This document shows, in pieces, positions 9,078-18,292 of a stretch of 64,000 nt of DNA. Under the pieces are notes generated by a model, which made no database searches, was not told the DNA's origin, and saw nothing but the letters and a program-made list of their open reading frames with translations. Within the stretch, counting starts at the first letter, position 1; each line of letters starts with the position of its first letter. Position numbers and translations under genes: made by a program. This stretch comes from Deltaproteobacteria bacterium (GTDB lineage Bacteria; Myxococcota_A; JAADFL01), in NCBI GenBank assembly GCA_013152945.1, contig JAADFL010000006.1, positions 1-64,000 of the forward strand. The letters are read 5' to 3'.

Positions 9078-10190
9078 TCAGGGCGTCCAGGTGGACAGGC
9101 CGATGGCTTCGTTCGGATTTGAGCCGGACAGGTAATATAGGTAGTAGACACCGTCCTTTATCAAGACCGAGGGGACAAAGGGACCTTTCTCGTCCCAAGC
9201 TCCCGGAGGGCCCGGGTCGAGGACGGGATTGGACGGCTCGCGGGTCCAGTTCACTCCGTCCGGGGACGTGGCCATCCCGATGCGCATCTCGTCAAGGAAA
9301 GTTGCGTCATTGAGACCCACATAGAACATTACGAAACGGTGACCGTCGTACACGACCGAAGGCGCGTAGACCGCACCGTTTTCCCAACTGTTTGACGGCT
9401 CGGCCGAGAAGACCGGGTTGGCCGGGTGGCGAGTCCAGGTTACGCCGTCCGGAGATGTGGCAAGCCCGATTGCGAAGCTTGCCCGAGACCAGTCGACGCC
9501 AGAGTACCACATGTAATAGGTGTCGCCGAGATGAATCACGGTAGGCGACTCGACCCAGCTCTGGTCCCAAGCCCCCGGCTTGCCGGGCGGCAGCACCGGG
9601 TTCTGCGGCGAGCGTTCCCAGTGTACGCCGTCGGAAGAGGTGGCCACGCCGATCTGCATGCCCACGGGCGGATCTTTCGCCTCCCTGTAGGCGCCGTAAT
9701 AAAGCAGGTAATTATTGGCCTCGCGCAGCACACAGACCGTCTCCACTCCACCCTGATCCCACTCTCCCTTGGCACCCTCTTTAAAAACCGGTCCGCCGGG
9801 CACTTGTTGCCAAGCCACACCATCGTAAGAAACCAAGGCCCCGGTGCGCACCGCCAGGGGGCCGGCGGCATCGAGTCGGCCACCTACCGACAGCCATGCC
9901 TTAAAGAGGACATCGGTGGAGTCGTACAGCACGCTGGGATCGCCAATCCCAGCATAGTCCCAGATTTGGCCGGAGGACCGGTAGAGTGGGTTATCAGGGT
10001 TGCGAACGAAGCGCACCCGGCCCGTGTCAGCGTCCGTGCCATCCAAAGATGCGTCAAGAGACTCGCCAAGACCCCGCTCGAGTTCCCCGTCAGGATCCGC
10101 GTCCGGTTCTCCGTCCCTCGAACCTGTCGAATTTCTGCAGCCGGAAATCAACAACACCAAGGCAAATAGAAAAGTACGACTGCGGCGCAT
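9078..10190 (-). CDS. Exported five-bladed-propeller glycosidase-like lipoprotein
   Basis: 370 residues from ATG 10190, with AAAGGAG eight bases upstream. The lipobox is LLISGC at about residue 18, followed by a low-complexity Asp/Gly/Glu linker. The rest holds four repeats of a blade motif, S-x-DGV-x-W followed by NPV (SYDGVAW, SSDGVHW, SPDGVTW, SPDGVNW), plus conserved GDPSVLYD and WVESPTVIHLGDTYYMWYSG. This fits the beta-propeller of the GH43/GH32/GH130/GH117-type superfamily, which acts on furanosides, mannosides or agar-type sugars. The substrate cannot be read off. Codon usage is clearly more G/C-rich than in flanking genes, which suggests acquisition by transfer together with the divergent neighbour. 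Confidence 0.7.
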   Translation of the reverse strand: MRRSRTFLFALVLLISGCRNSTGSRDGEPDADPDGELERGLGESLDASLDGTDADTGRVRFVRNPDNPLYRSSGQIWDYAGIGDPSVLYDSTDVLFKAWLSVGGRLDAAGPLAVRTGALVSYDGVAWQQVPGGPVFKEGAKGEWDQGGVETVCVLREANNYLLYYGAYREAKDPPVGMQIGVATSSDGVHWERSPQNPVLPPGKPGAWDQSWVESPTVIHLGDTYYMWYSGVDWSRASFAIGLATSPDGVTWTRHPANPVFSAEPSNSWENGAVYAPSVVYDGHRFVMFYVGLNDATFLDEMRIGMATSPDGVNWTREPSNPVLDPGPPGAWDEKGPFVPSVLIKDGVYYLYYLSGSNPNEAIGLSTWTP

Positions 10191-10358
10191 CGTATAGTCT
10201 CCTTTCATCGCAGGAACAGAATCACTGAAGGAAATATCAGAGCGACCGGTCTGCAGTCAAACGCGGCGCAAACTCTTCCCGCGTAATCCAGGGCTTTCCG
10301 GTCATGCTTGCAAGTACGTTCGGATACTTGGTAACCTTCCAACATGAGAGGCAATAAC

Positions 10359-11528
10359 ATGAAGATGTACCGTGATGAGACATTCATCGCCCTTTTGATG
10401 ACTACTCTCTCACTTGGACTATCCCTTTCGTGCGTCGGGCACGTGAAGACAGGTAATGAAACCGGCAACGACTCCACCGAGGCCATGGATGCAAGCGATG
10501 ACGCCGGGCCTGCCCATGATGCCGATGCCGAGGACCGGGCCGAGACCCCGGTGGACACTGGGGAGCGCGCCCATGATCTCACGGCCGATACGGCAGACCT
10601 GTACGACATGGACGGAGACATGGAGCACGAAACCGGCACCGAGCAGGAGCAGGCTCACGGCCAGGTCCTGTTCGAAGAGCCTTTCGAGGATACTGCCTTC
10701 TCCTCAAGGGGTTGGTACGACTCTCCCAAGGGCGACCTGTCGTCGTCCGAACACGTTCAAGGCAGCACTCGGTCGTTCGAATGCAGGTTCAGGAGGGGCG
10801 CCAAGGGATGTGAGGGCGGCACACCCGGCCGGCACCATTTCCAGGAGACCGGCTCCGTGTACTTGGGCTACTGGGTGAAGTACAGTGCGAACTACATCGG
10901 CTCGGGCCATCCTTACCATCCGCACGAGTTCCACTTCGTTACCAACAAGGACGACAAGTGGGTAGGCCCGGCTTACAGTCACCTGACCACCTACACGGAG
11001 CAGGTTGGCGGAGTCCCACGTATAGCGCTCCAGGACAGCAAGAACGTGGACCTAAACTGCATCCTGCTCAACAACGACAGCTTCGTGGGCTGTGACGGCT
11101 CATTCAAGGACTATGTATTCACGGAGAACAGGTCCGTATGCTCCTGTAACGGGTTGCTCGGCGACCTGGACGGCCGCGACTGCTTCAGCACGGGCAACGG
11201 GAGCTATTACAGCTCACGCTTCTGGGACGCAGGCGAGAAGATGTTCAAGGATGAGCAAGGCCAGTACTACAAAAACGATTGGCACTTCATAGAAAGCTAC
11301 TTCGCGATGAACTCGATCGAAAACGGCGTCGGCATACCCGATGGAGTAATCCAGTACTGGTACGACGGCAAGCTAATAATCGACTACCACCACATACTCA
11401 TGCGCACGGGTGCAAATCCCGACATGCGCTTCAACCAGTTCATAATCGCCCCATACATAGGTGACGGGTCTCCCGTAGACCAGACCATGTGGGTAGACAA
11501 CCTCACCGTAGCCACGGCCAGGCCGTGA
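10359..11528 (+). CDS. Exported lipoprotein with polysaccharide-lyase-like jelly-roll domain
   Basis: 389 residues from ATG 10359, chosen because AGAGG precedes it; an in-frame ATG at 10344 is possible. The signal ends with a lipobox-like LSLSC, and an Asp/Glu-rich linker follows (residues about 25-105). The folded part (about 110-389) starts VLFEEPFEDTAF and ends with YWYDGKLIIDYHHILMRT and MWVDNLTVA, the layout of concanavalin-like polysaccharide lyases and carbohydrate-binding modules in which the last strands form WVDNL. Several Cys residues could form disulfides. It diverges from the propeller lipoprotein at 10190 with a short shared intergenic region and has the same GC-rich codon use. 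Enzyme activity is unproven. Confidence 0.65.
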   Translation: MKMYRDETFIALLMTTLSLGLSLSCVGHVKTGNETGNDSTEAMDASDDAGPAHDADAEDRAETPVDTGERAHDLTADTADLYDMDGDMEHETGTEQEQAHGQVLFEEPFEDTAFSSRGWYDSPKGDLSSSEHVQGSTRSFECRFRRGAKGCEGGTPGRHHFQETGSVYLGYWVKYSANYIGSGHPYHPHEFHFVTNKDDKWVGPAYSHLTTYTEQVGGVPRIALQDSKNVDLNCILLNNDSFVGCDGSFKDYVFTENRSVCSCNGLLGDLDGRDCFSTGNGSYYSSRFWDAGEKMFKDEQGQYYKNDWHFIESYFAMNSIENGVGIPDGVIQYWYDGKLIIDYHHILMRTGANPDMRFNQFIIAPYIGDGSPVDQTMWVDNLTVATARP

Positions 11529-11706
11529 GGCGGCTGCTGCCGACTGCCCGGAAGGACCTACGGGTTCAGTCTTCTCAAGGACTCTGATGGATTAATGACG
11601 TGCTTGAACACTTAGGCGATTATTCCGCATCCAGTATAAGCGGCCTTCCTTGACCAGGCATGGATGTTTTGGCTATTATTTTGAGAAGTTGCGAATGGAG
11701 GCCCAA

Positions 11707-14313
11707 ATGCGGTTCAATACCCGAAAGCTCCTGGGTTTCACTCTGGTCTTTTTCTCAGCCCTTTCTTGCTCCAGTGGAGGGAAAAATACAGGAAACAACA
11801 ATGAGGTGCCACAGACATGCAAAAGATCCATAGACTGTTCAATCGGCAATGTGTGTGACACGACAAGCGGCAAGTGCGTAAAGGGCGAGTGCTCCAATGA
11901 CACGCCCTGTCCGGGGAACAAGGTTTGTACTGACTTTAGTTGCAACGACAAGTGCAAGTCGGATAGTGACTGCGCTACGGGAAGTTCGTGTTTCGTCCCT
12001 GATGGACGTTGTTATGGCGGAGAAAAATGCACCAGCACAGGTGACTGCAGGGCTCCCGAGGGCTCCCTTAACAGGGTGACATGCAATGAAAAAAACGGAC
12101 TATGTGAAACGAACTTTCAAGCTTGCACGGCACAAAACGGGTGGGATGTGTGTGCAGCCGGTGAATACTGTCATCTTTCCGGTTGGTGCGCTCCCCAGCC
12201 CTTGTTTTGTAACGACAGCTCCTGTAGACCCGGCACGCATTGTAACAACGAAACAGGCAAGTGCGACCCTGACCAAGGCTGCAAGCAAGGCTTCTGCGAG
12301 GACCCGGTAGATAAAAAATGCAGGTTGTGTTCGTGTACTTCGGACACTCAATGTGATACTGGTGAATGGTGTGACCAACTCGGGACAGGAATGTGCAGGG
12401 GAAAGTGTGGCGACACTTCAGACTGTCTCGAAAAAGAGCTTTGCGATAAAGAAACCGGCCGGTGTCAACCCGATCGGACATGCGGCCTTGCTGATGAATG
12501 TACTAATGGCCTTTGTGACTGCGACAAGGGTCTGATATGCTGGGTTGATCCAAGCAAGGAAGGAACCTCACAATACTGCCTGTTCTCTTGTGATCCTGTC
12601 TCTCCGGCATCAGGCTGTGCCACTTCATGGCGATGTTATCCTCTGCCTGACGACCAGGGAAAATATGATTCCCATCGTGGAGCCTGTATCGAAATGAATC
12701 ACGGAGGCGACTCGGGCATGGACTGCTCCGAGCAGATACCCTGCGAATGGGATCTTCTGTGCATAGAGGGCAAATGTCGAGATCTCTGCGATCTGGACAA
12801 ACCATCGTGTGCTTCCAATGCCCAATGTGTCAACTATCATGGCATCGGAGTCTGCCAACCTGAACCTTCATGTATCTCCGATGACGAATGTGATCCACCC
12901 GATTTGATCTGTGATATTACACAATCACCAGGCAAGTGCGTCCAGGGATGCACAAAAGTCGGTTGCGAAAAGGGATACCTATGTAATGATCAAACAGGCA
13001 GATGTGAAAAAGACTACTCATGCGAAACAGACCAGGATTGTAATCCACCTGAAACCATATGTGAAGAAGTAGGAGGTGATACCGACACCGATACCGATAC
13101 TGATACTGATACCGATACTGATACCGACACTGATACCGATACTGATACCGATACTGATACTGATACTGACACTGACACAGACACTGACACCGGCACCGAC
13201 ACCGATACCGACACTGATACCGACACCGATACCGATACTGACACAGACACTGACACCGGCACCGACACCACCACCGACACCACCACCGACACCGGCACTG
13301 ACACCACCACCGATACCGGCACCGACACCACCACCGACACATCAGGAGCTCCACCAAAAAAAGAATGCATTGCAGGCTGCAAGTTTACCAGTTGCGAGCC
13401 GCCCCTGATCTGCAACACTAACACAGGCCGCTGTGACCAGGGCTGCTCCGGGGACGACGAGTGTGCTCCTCCTGACTCTGTGTGTATCAACAACCAGTGC
13501 GTGGATGGATGTCTCAAGGCCGGATGCAAACCACCACTTGAATGTAATGAAAAAAGCGGGAGATGTGAGGAAAACACATGTTCCTCGGATAATGATTGTA
13601 AGCCGCCCGACACGATTTGCGATCTTGATGATACACTCCAGTGTATAGCGGGATGCAAAACAACGAGTTGTCCGGGCGGGTACTCATGCAATGAGAATAC
13701 CGGCAGGTGTGATCCGAAATGCACTTCGGATGCAGAATGCGGACCGCCTGACAAGGTATGTGAGGCAAACAGATGTGTATTCGGTTGCACTTACAATGAC
13801 GATCCCAAGTGCCCGCAGACCCAAACGTGCGACGAGACAACAGGCAGATGCAAGCCGATATTCTGCGAAAAAGACGCTGACTGCTCACCCCCTGATTTTG
13901 TTTGCGACTTTTCGACAAGCGTATGTGCCCCGGGATGCGCTGCAGCCGGATGTCCTCAAGACCAGTCGTGCAACCAGCAGACCGGACAATGTATTTGCAA
14001 CACCGCGGGTTGTGCGTGCACAGGCAACCAAGACTGCACGACCGGACTTTTCTGCGGTCCAATCTCCAAGCGCTGCACGGCATTTTGTTCCAGTGACTCG
14101 GATTGTTCCCAATACCAGGGGTACTGCAGCGGCGCCACAGGAACCTGCGTTAAAGACTGCAAGCATATAGGTTGTCAATGTTCCGGCATCTTCTCTTGCG
14201 AACTAGGACTTACTTGTGATGGCGGCATATGTACAACATCCTGCACGACTGACGACGATTGCGGAAACAAGAACAGGTTCAAGTGCGACACAGACAAATG
14301 TGTAGAGAAGTAA
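11707..14313 (+). CDS. Large Cys-rich (DT)n lipoprotein, tandem paralogue 1
   Basis: 868 residues from ATG 11707, with GGAGG eight bases upstream; the frame continues upstream to a TTG at 11650 without support. The signal ends in lipobox ALSC. Cys-rich repeats of roughly 35-50 residues occupy almost the whole protein, with the recurring pattern C-x(2-3)-D-x-D-C-x-P-P-x-x-x-C followed by GC, then C-N-x-x-T-G-x-C. Between residues about 457 and 545 a long Asp-Thr tract interrupts them. The repeats recall Dickkopf/EGF-like disulfide modules. The next gene is a paralogue with matching order of units. The role is unknown: a rigid, extended, lipid-anchored surface stalk would fit the sequence. Confidence 0.8.
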   Translation: MRFNTRKLLGFTLVFFSALSCSSGGKNTGNNNEVPQTCKRSIDCSIGNVCDTTSGKCVKGECSNDTPCPGNKVCTDFSCNDKCKSDSDCATGSSCFVPDGRCYGGEKCTSTGDCRAPEGSLNRVTCNEKNGLCETNFQACTAQNGWDVCAAGEYCHLSGWCAPQPLFCNDSSCRPGTHCNNETGKCDPDQGCKQGFCEDPVDKKCRLCSCTSDTQCDTGEWCDQLGTGMCRGKCGDTSDCLEKELCDKETGRCQPDRTCGLADECTNGLCDCDKGLICWVDPSKEGTSQYCLFSCDPVSPASGCATSWRCYPLPDDQGKYDSHRGACIEMNHGGDSGMDCSEQIPCEWDLLCIEGKCRDLCDLDKPSCASNAQCVNYHGIGVCQPEPSCISDDECDPPDLICDITQSPGKCVQGCTKVGCEKGYLCNDQTGRCEKDYSCETDQDCNPPETICEEVGGDTDTDTDTDTDTDTDTDTDTDTDTDTDTDTDTDTDTDTGTDTDTDTDTDTDTDTDTDTDTGTDTTTDTTTDTGTDTTTDTGTDTTTDTSGAPPKKECIAGCKFTSCEPPLICNTNTGRCDQGCSGDDECAPPDSVCINNQCVDGCLKAGCKPPLECNEKSGRCEENTCSSDNDCKPPDTICDLDDTLQCIAGCKTTSCPGGYSCNENTGRCDPKCTSDAECGPPDKVCEANRCVFGCTYNDDPKCPQTQTCDETTGRCKPIFCEKDADCSPPDFVCDFSTSVCAPGCAAAGCPQDQSCNQQTGQCICNTAGCACTGNQDCTTGLFCGPISKRCTAFCSSDSDCSQYQGYCSGATGTCVKDCKHIGCQCSGIFSCELGLTCDGGICTTSCTTDDDCGNKNRFKCDTDKCVEK
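13078..13341 (+). repeat. Long (GAYACN)n coding hexamer tract
   Basis: About 44 uninterrupted hexamers coding Asp-Thr, with Gly-Thr and Thr-Thr variants towards the 3' end. Blocks of nearly identical DNA (GACACCACCACC) recur inside it, as expected of recent internal duplication. It is the longest tract in the window. Confidence 0.9.
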
Positions 14314-14351
14314 TATCACCGGCTTCAATTCAGGTTCGACGGGGTGATTCC

Positions 14352-16382
14352 ATGAAACCTGGGCAAGAGAGTTACTTGAACGGCCTGAATATCACCATAC
14401 TTGGTATTGTCATTACCCTGATGACAGTGATTGCTTTTTCGTGTTCCAACTCGAACAAGAATGGCGGCGACACGGATACCGACCCGACTTGTTCCCATTC
14501 ATCCGACTGCCCATTGCACTGGATTTGCGATGAGAAAACAGGCTATTGCGTTAAAGGAGAATGTGCAGAAGACCTGCCCTGTCCGGATGGCGAGGTATGC
14601 AAGGACAGAGCCTGTATCGAGAGATGTTCCGCTGACAGTGACTGCGCCGGTGCACAAAGGTGTTTTCCACCTGATGGGCTTTGTTACGGTGGAGAATACT
14701 GTAATTCCGACAATGATTGCAATGCTCCCGCCGGCAGTAACAGGCGTGTCACATGCAACCTCCAGCAAAAAATTTGCGAGGCGCGTTTTACGCCATGCAC
14801 AAGTGAAAATGGGTGGGACGTTTGCCGGGATGACGAGTACTGCCATTCCTCTGGCTGGTGCGCACCCAGGCCGGCGATTTGCACATCCGACACTTGTCCG
14901 CCAGGAACATTCTGTAATCACCAGACAGGCAAGTGCGAAAATAATCCTGAATGCGATCCCGGGTATAAACCCGATCCTGTGGACGGCAAATGCAGGCTGG
15001 GTCTTTGCACTTCCGACGGGGAATGTATGGCAGATGAGTGGTGTGACTTGATGGGCATTGGCATGTGCAGGGGAAAATGCCAAGATGACACTGGTTGCCT
15101 TGACGGAGAGAAATGTGACAAGTCTTACGGTAAGTGCGTGAAGGACATGGGATGCCAGGAAGGAGACGAATGCACCGACAAGATGTGCGAATGCGGTCAT
15201 GGCCTGATTTGCTGGCAAGACCCTGACAAGGACCCGGAACATGAATACTGCCTCAAATCATGTGCTCCTTTCTCCGGTGTATCCCAGTGTCCGTCAGAGC
15301 AAAAATGTACTCTTTTAGCTGACAAACAGGGAAATTTCGAGTCGAACCGCGGTGCATGTCTTGCACAGAGGCCGGGGGCCAAGGTCGGGGAAGCCTGTGA
15401 TGATTCGACATTATGTGAAAGAGATCTCTTTTGCAGCCATGGTATATGCCGCAGGTCCTGTGATCCAAGCGACCCTGCATGCGGCAACAATGAAATCTGT
15501 GTCGACTTCCACGATGTCGGCCTGTGCGAGCCGAAACCAACCTGCAGTTATGATTTGGACTGCAATCCCCCCGAAACCATTTGTGACCTGTCCTCTTATC
15601 CCGGAGCCTGTATCCAAGGTTGCAACCAGGCAGGGTGCAACGGCCAAAATTCCTGTAATACCGAAACAGGAAGGTGTGATCCGGGAAGCTCTTGCGTGCA
15701 GGACAAGGATTGCGGGATTCCAAATTATGTCTGCATAGAAGAGCATTGCTCGGCAAGTTGCATATTCAGGGGTTGTAGACTACCTCTTTTATGCAATCAC
15801 ACCACAGGCAGGTGTTCTCATGGATGCACGGTCGACCTGGATTGCGGACCACCTGAAAAAATATGCACTGAAGGAGAATGCGTGCAAGGTTGCTCGGGTT
15901 CCGGTTGCCCTGCACTTGAAACCTGTGACGCCACTACCGGCAGGTGCTCAAAAGACGTATGTGAAAACGACAAGGACTGTAATCCGCCGAATACTATATG
16001 TGATTACCAGGTGACCAAGCTCTGCGTGCCGGGATGTATTGGTGTCGGGTGTAACGGCCAAGGCGAAATCTGTGACACCAAGAGCGGCAGATGTATCAAG
16101 TCATGTGTCATGGATTCAGACTGCAATCCCCCAAAAGAAACCTGCCGGTCCGGCAGATGCTCACCAAGCTGCCTGTCGCCTGATGGACAGGAATGTCCTT
16201 CAGGAACCGAATGCGACCCGGTTACAGGCAGGTGTAAACCCACCTTTTGCTCCAAGGATTCTGATTGCGATCCGCCTTATTTCGTTTGTGATTTTGGAAC
16301 AAGCTTATGCGTACATGGTTGCATTACTAATGGATGTGGTCCCAACCAGACTTGCAACCAAACAACAGGACGATGCCAATAG
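14352..16382 (+). CDS. Cys-rich lipoprotein, tandem paralogue 2
   Basis: 676 residues from ATG 14352, 38 bases after the stop of paralogue 1; an overlapping longer frame from 14259 is not the gene. The signal ends in a lipobox (VIAFSC). The Cys-rich units follow paralogue 1 nearly one for one at the N-terminus (SADSDCAGAQRCF, NGWDVCRDDEYCHSSGWCAP). The long Asp-Thr tract is reduced to DTDTD near residue 43, and the terminal Cys units are fewer. The two genes are therefore an old tandem duplication that differs in linker length. Same direction and short spacing suggest co-transcription. Function is unknown, with surface anchoring likely. Confidence 0.8.
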   Translation: MKPGQESYLNGLNITILGIVITLMTVIAFSCSNSNKNGGDTDTDPTCSHSSDCPLHWICDEKTGYCVKGECAEDLPCPDGEVCKDRACIERCSADSDCAGAQRCFPPDGLCYGGEYCNSDNDCNAPAGSNRRVTCNLQQKICEARFTPCTSENGWDVCRDDEYCHSSGWCAPRPAICTSDTCPPGTFCNHQTGKCENNPECDPGYKPDPVDGKCRLGLCTSDGECMADEWCDLMGIGMCRGKCQDDTGCLDGEKCDKSYGKCVKDMGCQEGDECTDKMCECGHGLICWQDPDKDPEHEYCLKSCAPFSGVSQCPSEQKCTLLADKQGNFESNRGACLAQRPGAKVGEACDDSTLCERDLFCSHGICRRSCDPSDPACGNNEICVDFHDVGLCEPKPTCSYDLDCNPPETICDLSSYPGACIQGCNQAGCNGQNSCNTETGRCDPGSSCVQDKDCGIPNYVCIEEHCSASCIFRGCRLPLLCNHTTGRCSHGCTVDLDCGPPEKICTEGECVQGCSGSGCPALETCDATTGRCSKDVCENDKDCNPPNTICDYQVTKLCVPGCIGVGCNGQGEICDTKSGRCIKSCVMDSDCNPPKETCRSGRCSPSCLSPDGQECPSGTECDPVTGRCKPTFCSKDSDCDPPYFVCDFGTSLCVHGCITNGCGPNQTCNQTTGRCQ

Positions 16383-16524
16383 AAAATTCTGGGGCTTTTG
16401 TAAAGAAGGAAAAATGTAATTGCTTAAAGATTTATTTACATACACTTTTCCTGCGAGAGCCACGTGTTATTCCTGAAATGAATAGAAGAGGAGTAATAGT
16501 AATATCTCAATTGAATCAACGCAT

Positions 16525-16785
16525 TCAGCGTCGTCCACCACCACGGCCATGGGCCAAATCTACGCGGATCCTGCGGCCATCAAGCTCTGTTCCGTCAAGT
16601 TCGAGTGCATTCTGTGCATTGCTCTCCTCTGCAAATGTTACGAAACCGAAGCCGCGTGAACGTCCGGTCTCCCTGTCCATGATTACCTTGGCCTCCGTAA
16701 TTTCACCGTAACTCGAGAAAGTCTCGCGAAGTTTCTCGTCATTAACAGCCCATGGAAGACCGCCCACAAAAAGTTTGTTAGACAT
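16525..16785 (-). CDS. Small RRM RNA-binding protein
   Basis: 86 residues from ATG 16785, with AGGGG upstream; six extra N-terminal codons in the frame are not needed. It is a single RNA-recognition motif: RNP2 LFVGGL (residues 5-10) and RNP1 RGFGFVTF (44-51) with the aromatic residues that stack on RNA bases, and a Gly/Arg-rich tail (HGRGGGRR). This matches the small bacterial RRM proteins of cyanobacteria and deltaproteobacteria, thought to act in RNA stability or cold response. It stands alone, convergent with the Cys-rich lipoprotein pair. Confidence 0.9.
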   Translation of the reverse strand: MSNKLFVGGLPWAVNDEKLRETFSSYGEITEAKVIMDRETGRSRGFGFVTFAEESNAQNALELDGTELDGRRIRVDLAHGRGGGRR

Positions 16786-17034
16786 CAAAGAACCCCTTTG
16801 CACCTAGAGCCGTGCTCCCGTTCCTCTATGGCACGGCTCCCCGACAGTGAGTCGAAAGCTCCCTCTCCCTGTCGGGCCGGGAGAGAAAAGCAAAAAAACC
16901 AAGAGCAAATTACATTACGGCTTTTGGAAGTGCAAGTAAATAATCCCATGTGTGATAGCCGAATTAAAATGTCAGTGGTACTGCCGAATGAATATGTCAG
17001 TAGGAAGGGAATTCGTCCCATACGGATTCAGGCT

Positions 17035-17280
17035 GTTCGCAACAATTCCAAGGGCAACGCCCCTGGAATCGTTGGCACCAAACGATCCCCCCTCGCCCGT
17101 TCTGCGGGAGAGGGGGACAAAAGGGGGTGAGGGCGGTGGAAAGCCGGCCTGTTCCAGGAGATAAAATACAAATTATAAGGATGGGATCTCGCATGGGCGG
17201 CTCGAACCGCCCCTACTTCATGAAATAACAGCATATTTTAGGCACCCTGAAAATCAACCTGGGTGGGGAGGGCTACCAGG
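17035..17280 (+). repeat. Dispersed repeat, copy A (about 240 bp)
   Basis: This block matches, in inverted orientation, the block at 44015-44265. Shared parts in order are a GGAATCGTTGG core, a CTCGCCC-TGCGGGAGAGGG hairpin, a GGTGAGGGCGGTGGAAAG stretch, CTCGCATGGGCGGTTCG with a GGGCGG-CCGCCC palindrome, TGAAATAACAGCATATTTTAGG and AACCTGGGTGGGGAGGGC. It contains no coding frame. A small non-autonomous mobile or REP-like element is the best reading. The remainder of 16786-17372 shows nothing else I can name. Confidence 0.75.
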
Positions 17281-17372
17281 TTAAACCATTGCCATATTTT
17301 TTCCCTGCATTCCACCAGTACAAGATATTTATTGGCAAAGGCCCTAATATGATGGTGACTTATATGACAGGT

Positions 17373-18269
17373 TCATTCTTTTGTTTTTAACTTGTCGCAC
17401 AAATCCGGCCAAGCAGGGCAGCAGCGGCTCCTGTTGGTCCCTATTACCTCGTCTTTATCATTCATAACCGTCTGGTCCGGCGGATAGATAGCGTCGAACA
17501 CACCTCTTGCCAGCCGGCAATCCACCTCAACGGCAGGCGGATGGTCCTGCCCCCAGAAACACGGCTCCTGGGAAGGTTCGCTGTCACAACAATCTTTTTC
17601 AGTCGGCACATAAAACGCCCAGCCCTGGCCAACCTGCACCCTGTATGAAAACTTGCTTGTTTCAATATCCCTGCCGCCGGAAGTCTTGCCATAAAATTTC
17701 AGTGTCACTATGAAATATGTCCTGAAACCAGCCGGCATGGCATTCCAAAAATCGAGCTTCCGCAATATGCCACCCACGTCTTCCGGGACCACGGGTATGC
17801 ACTGGACGTACCTTCCACCCGGAGGAATCGTCAACGTCACCAAATCACGAAATCCCTGGGTTCTCGGATAATCGGTTACAAAATTGCTTTCACTTCCTAT
17901 TTCAGATCTCAAGTCCGGGCCCCAATCATACCGCACTTCGTAACTACTAATGGTGACCATGTTGGACTCACCCTTCAGGTTCGTCACATCCCTGGTTTCC
18001 TTCAGAAGGTTCAAAATCTCCGGGCACATCCAGTAATTATCCCTGATAGCCACATCCCAGGCACCGACAGGTGCCACATCCTTGTTGAGCGTTACCTGCC
18101 CACTTCCGGAAGACATGCTGACTTCCACCTCGCAGTTGTTATCACTATCCGGTATGATATTGTTGACTACCATAAGAGATTGTTGATCACTGATACATCC
18201 GGATGCACTGATCAACAGCACCAGGCAGGCAGCATATTTTCTATTTATTTTTTGAACTGCCGTACTCAT
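17373..18269 (-). CDS. Lipoprotein encoded directly behind pilQ
   Basis: 298 residues. The signal has a lipobox (ISASGC, Cys about residue 26). The mature part contains beta-rich segments (VEVSMSSGSGQVTLN, FRTYFIVTLKFYGKTSGG) and two Cys clusters near the C-terminus. I recognise no family. It begins only 23 bases after pilQ ends, on the same strand, with GGTGGAGGAAGG before the ATG, so it is probably the last gene of the pil operon. A role as an outer-membrane lipoprotein aiding secretin assembly or anchoring the pilus machine is an inference from position alone. Confidence 0.7.
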   Translation of the reverse strand: MSTAVQKINRKYAACLVLLISASGCISDQQSLMVVNNIIPDSDNNCEVEVSMSSGSGQVTLNKDVAPVGAWDVAIRDNYWMCPEILNLLKETRDVTNLKGESNMVTISSYEVRYDWGPDLRSEIGSESNFVTDYPRTQGFRDLVTLTIPPGGRYVQCIPVVPEDVGGILRKLDFWNAMPAGFRTYFIVTLKFYGKTSGGRDIETSKFSYRVQVGQGWAFYVPTEKDCCDSEPSQEPCFWGQDHPPAVEVDCRLARGVFDAIYPPDQTVMNDKDEVIGTNRSRCCPAWPDLCDKLKTKE

Positions 18270-18292
18270 GGCCTTCCTCCACCTTTTTCCTT

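Noticed and set aside
13014-13790. Long minus-strand frame with Val-Ser-Val-Ser repeats
   Set aside because: It is the antisense of the (GAYACN)n tract; similar Ser/Val frames oppose every DT tract and have no signal or ribosome site.
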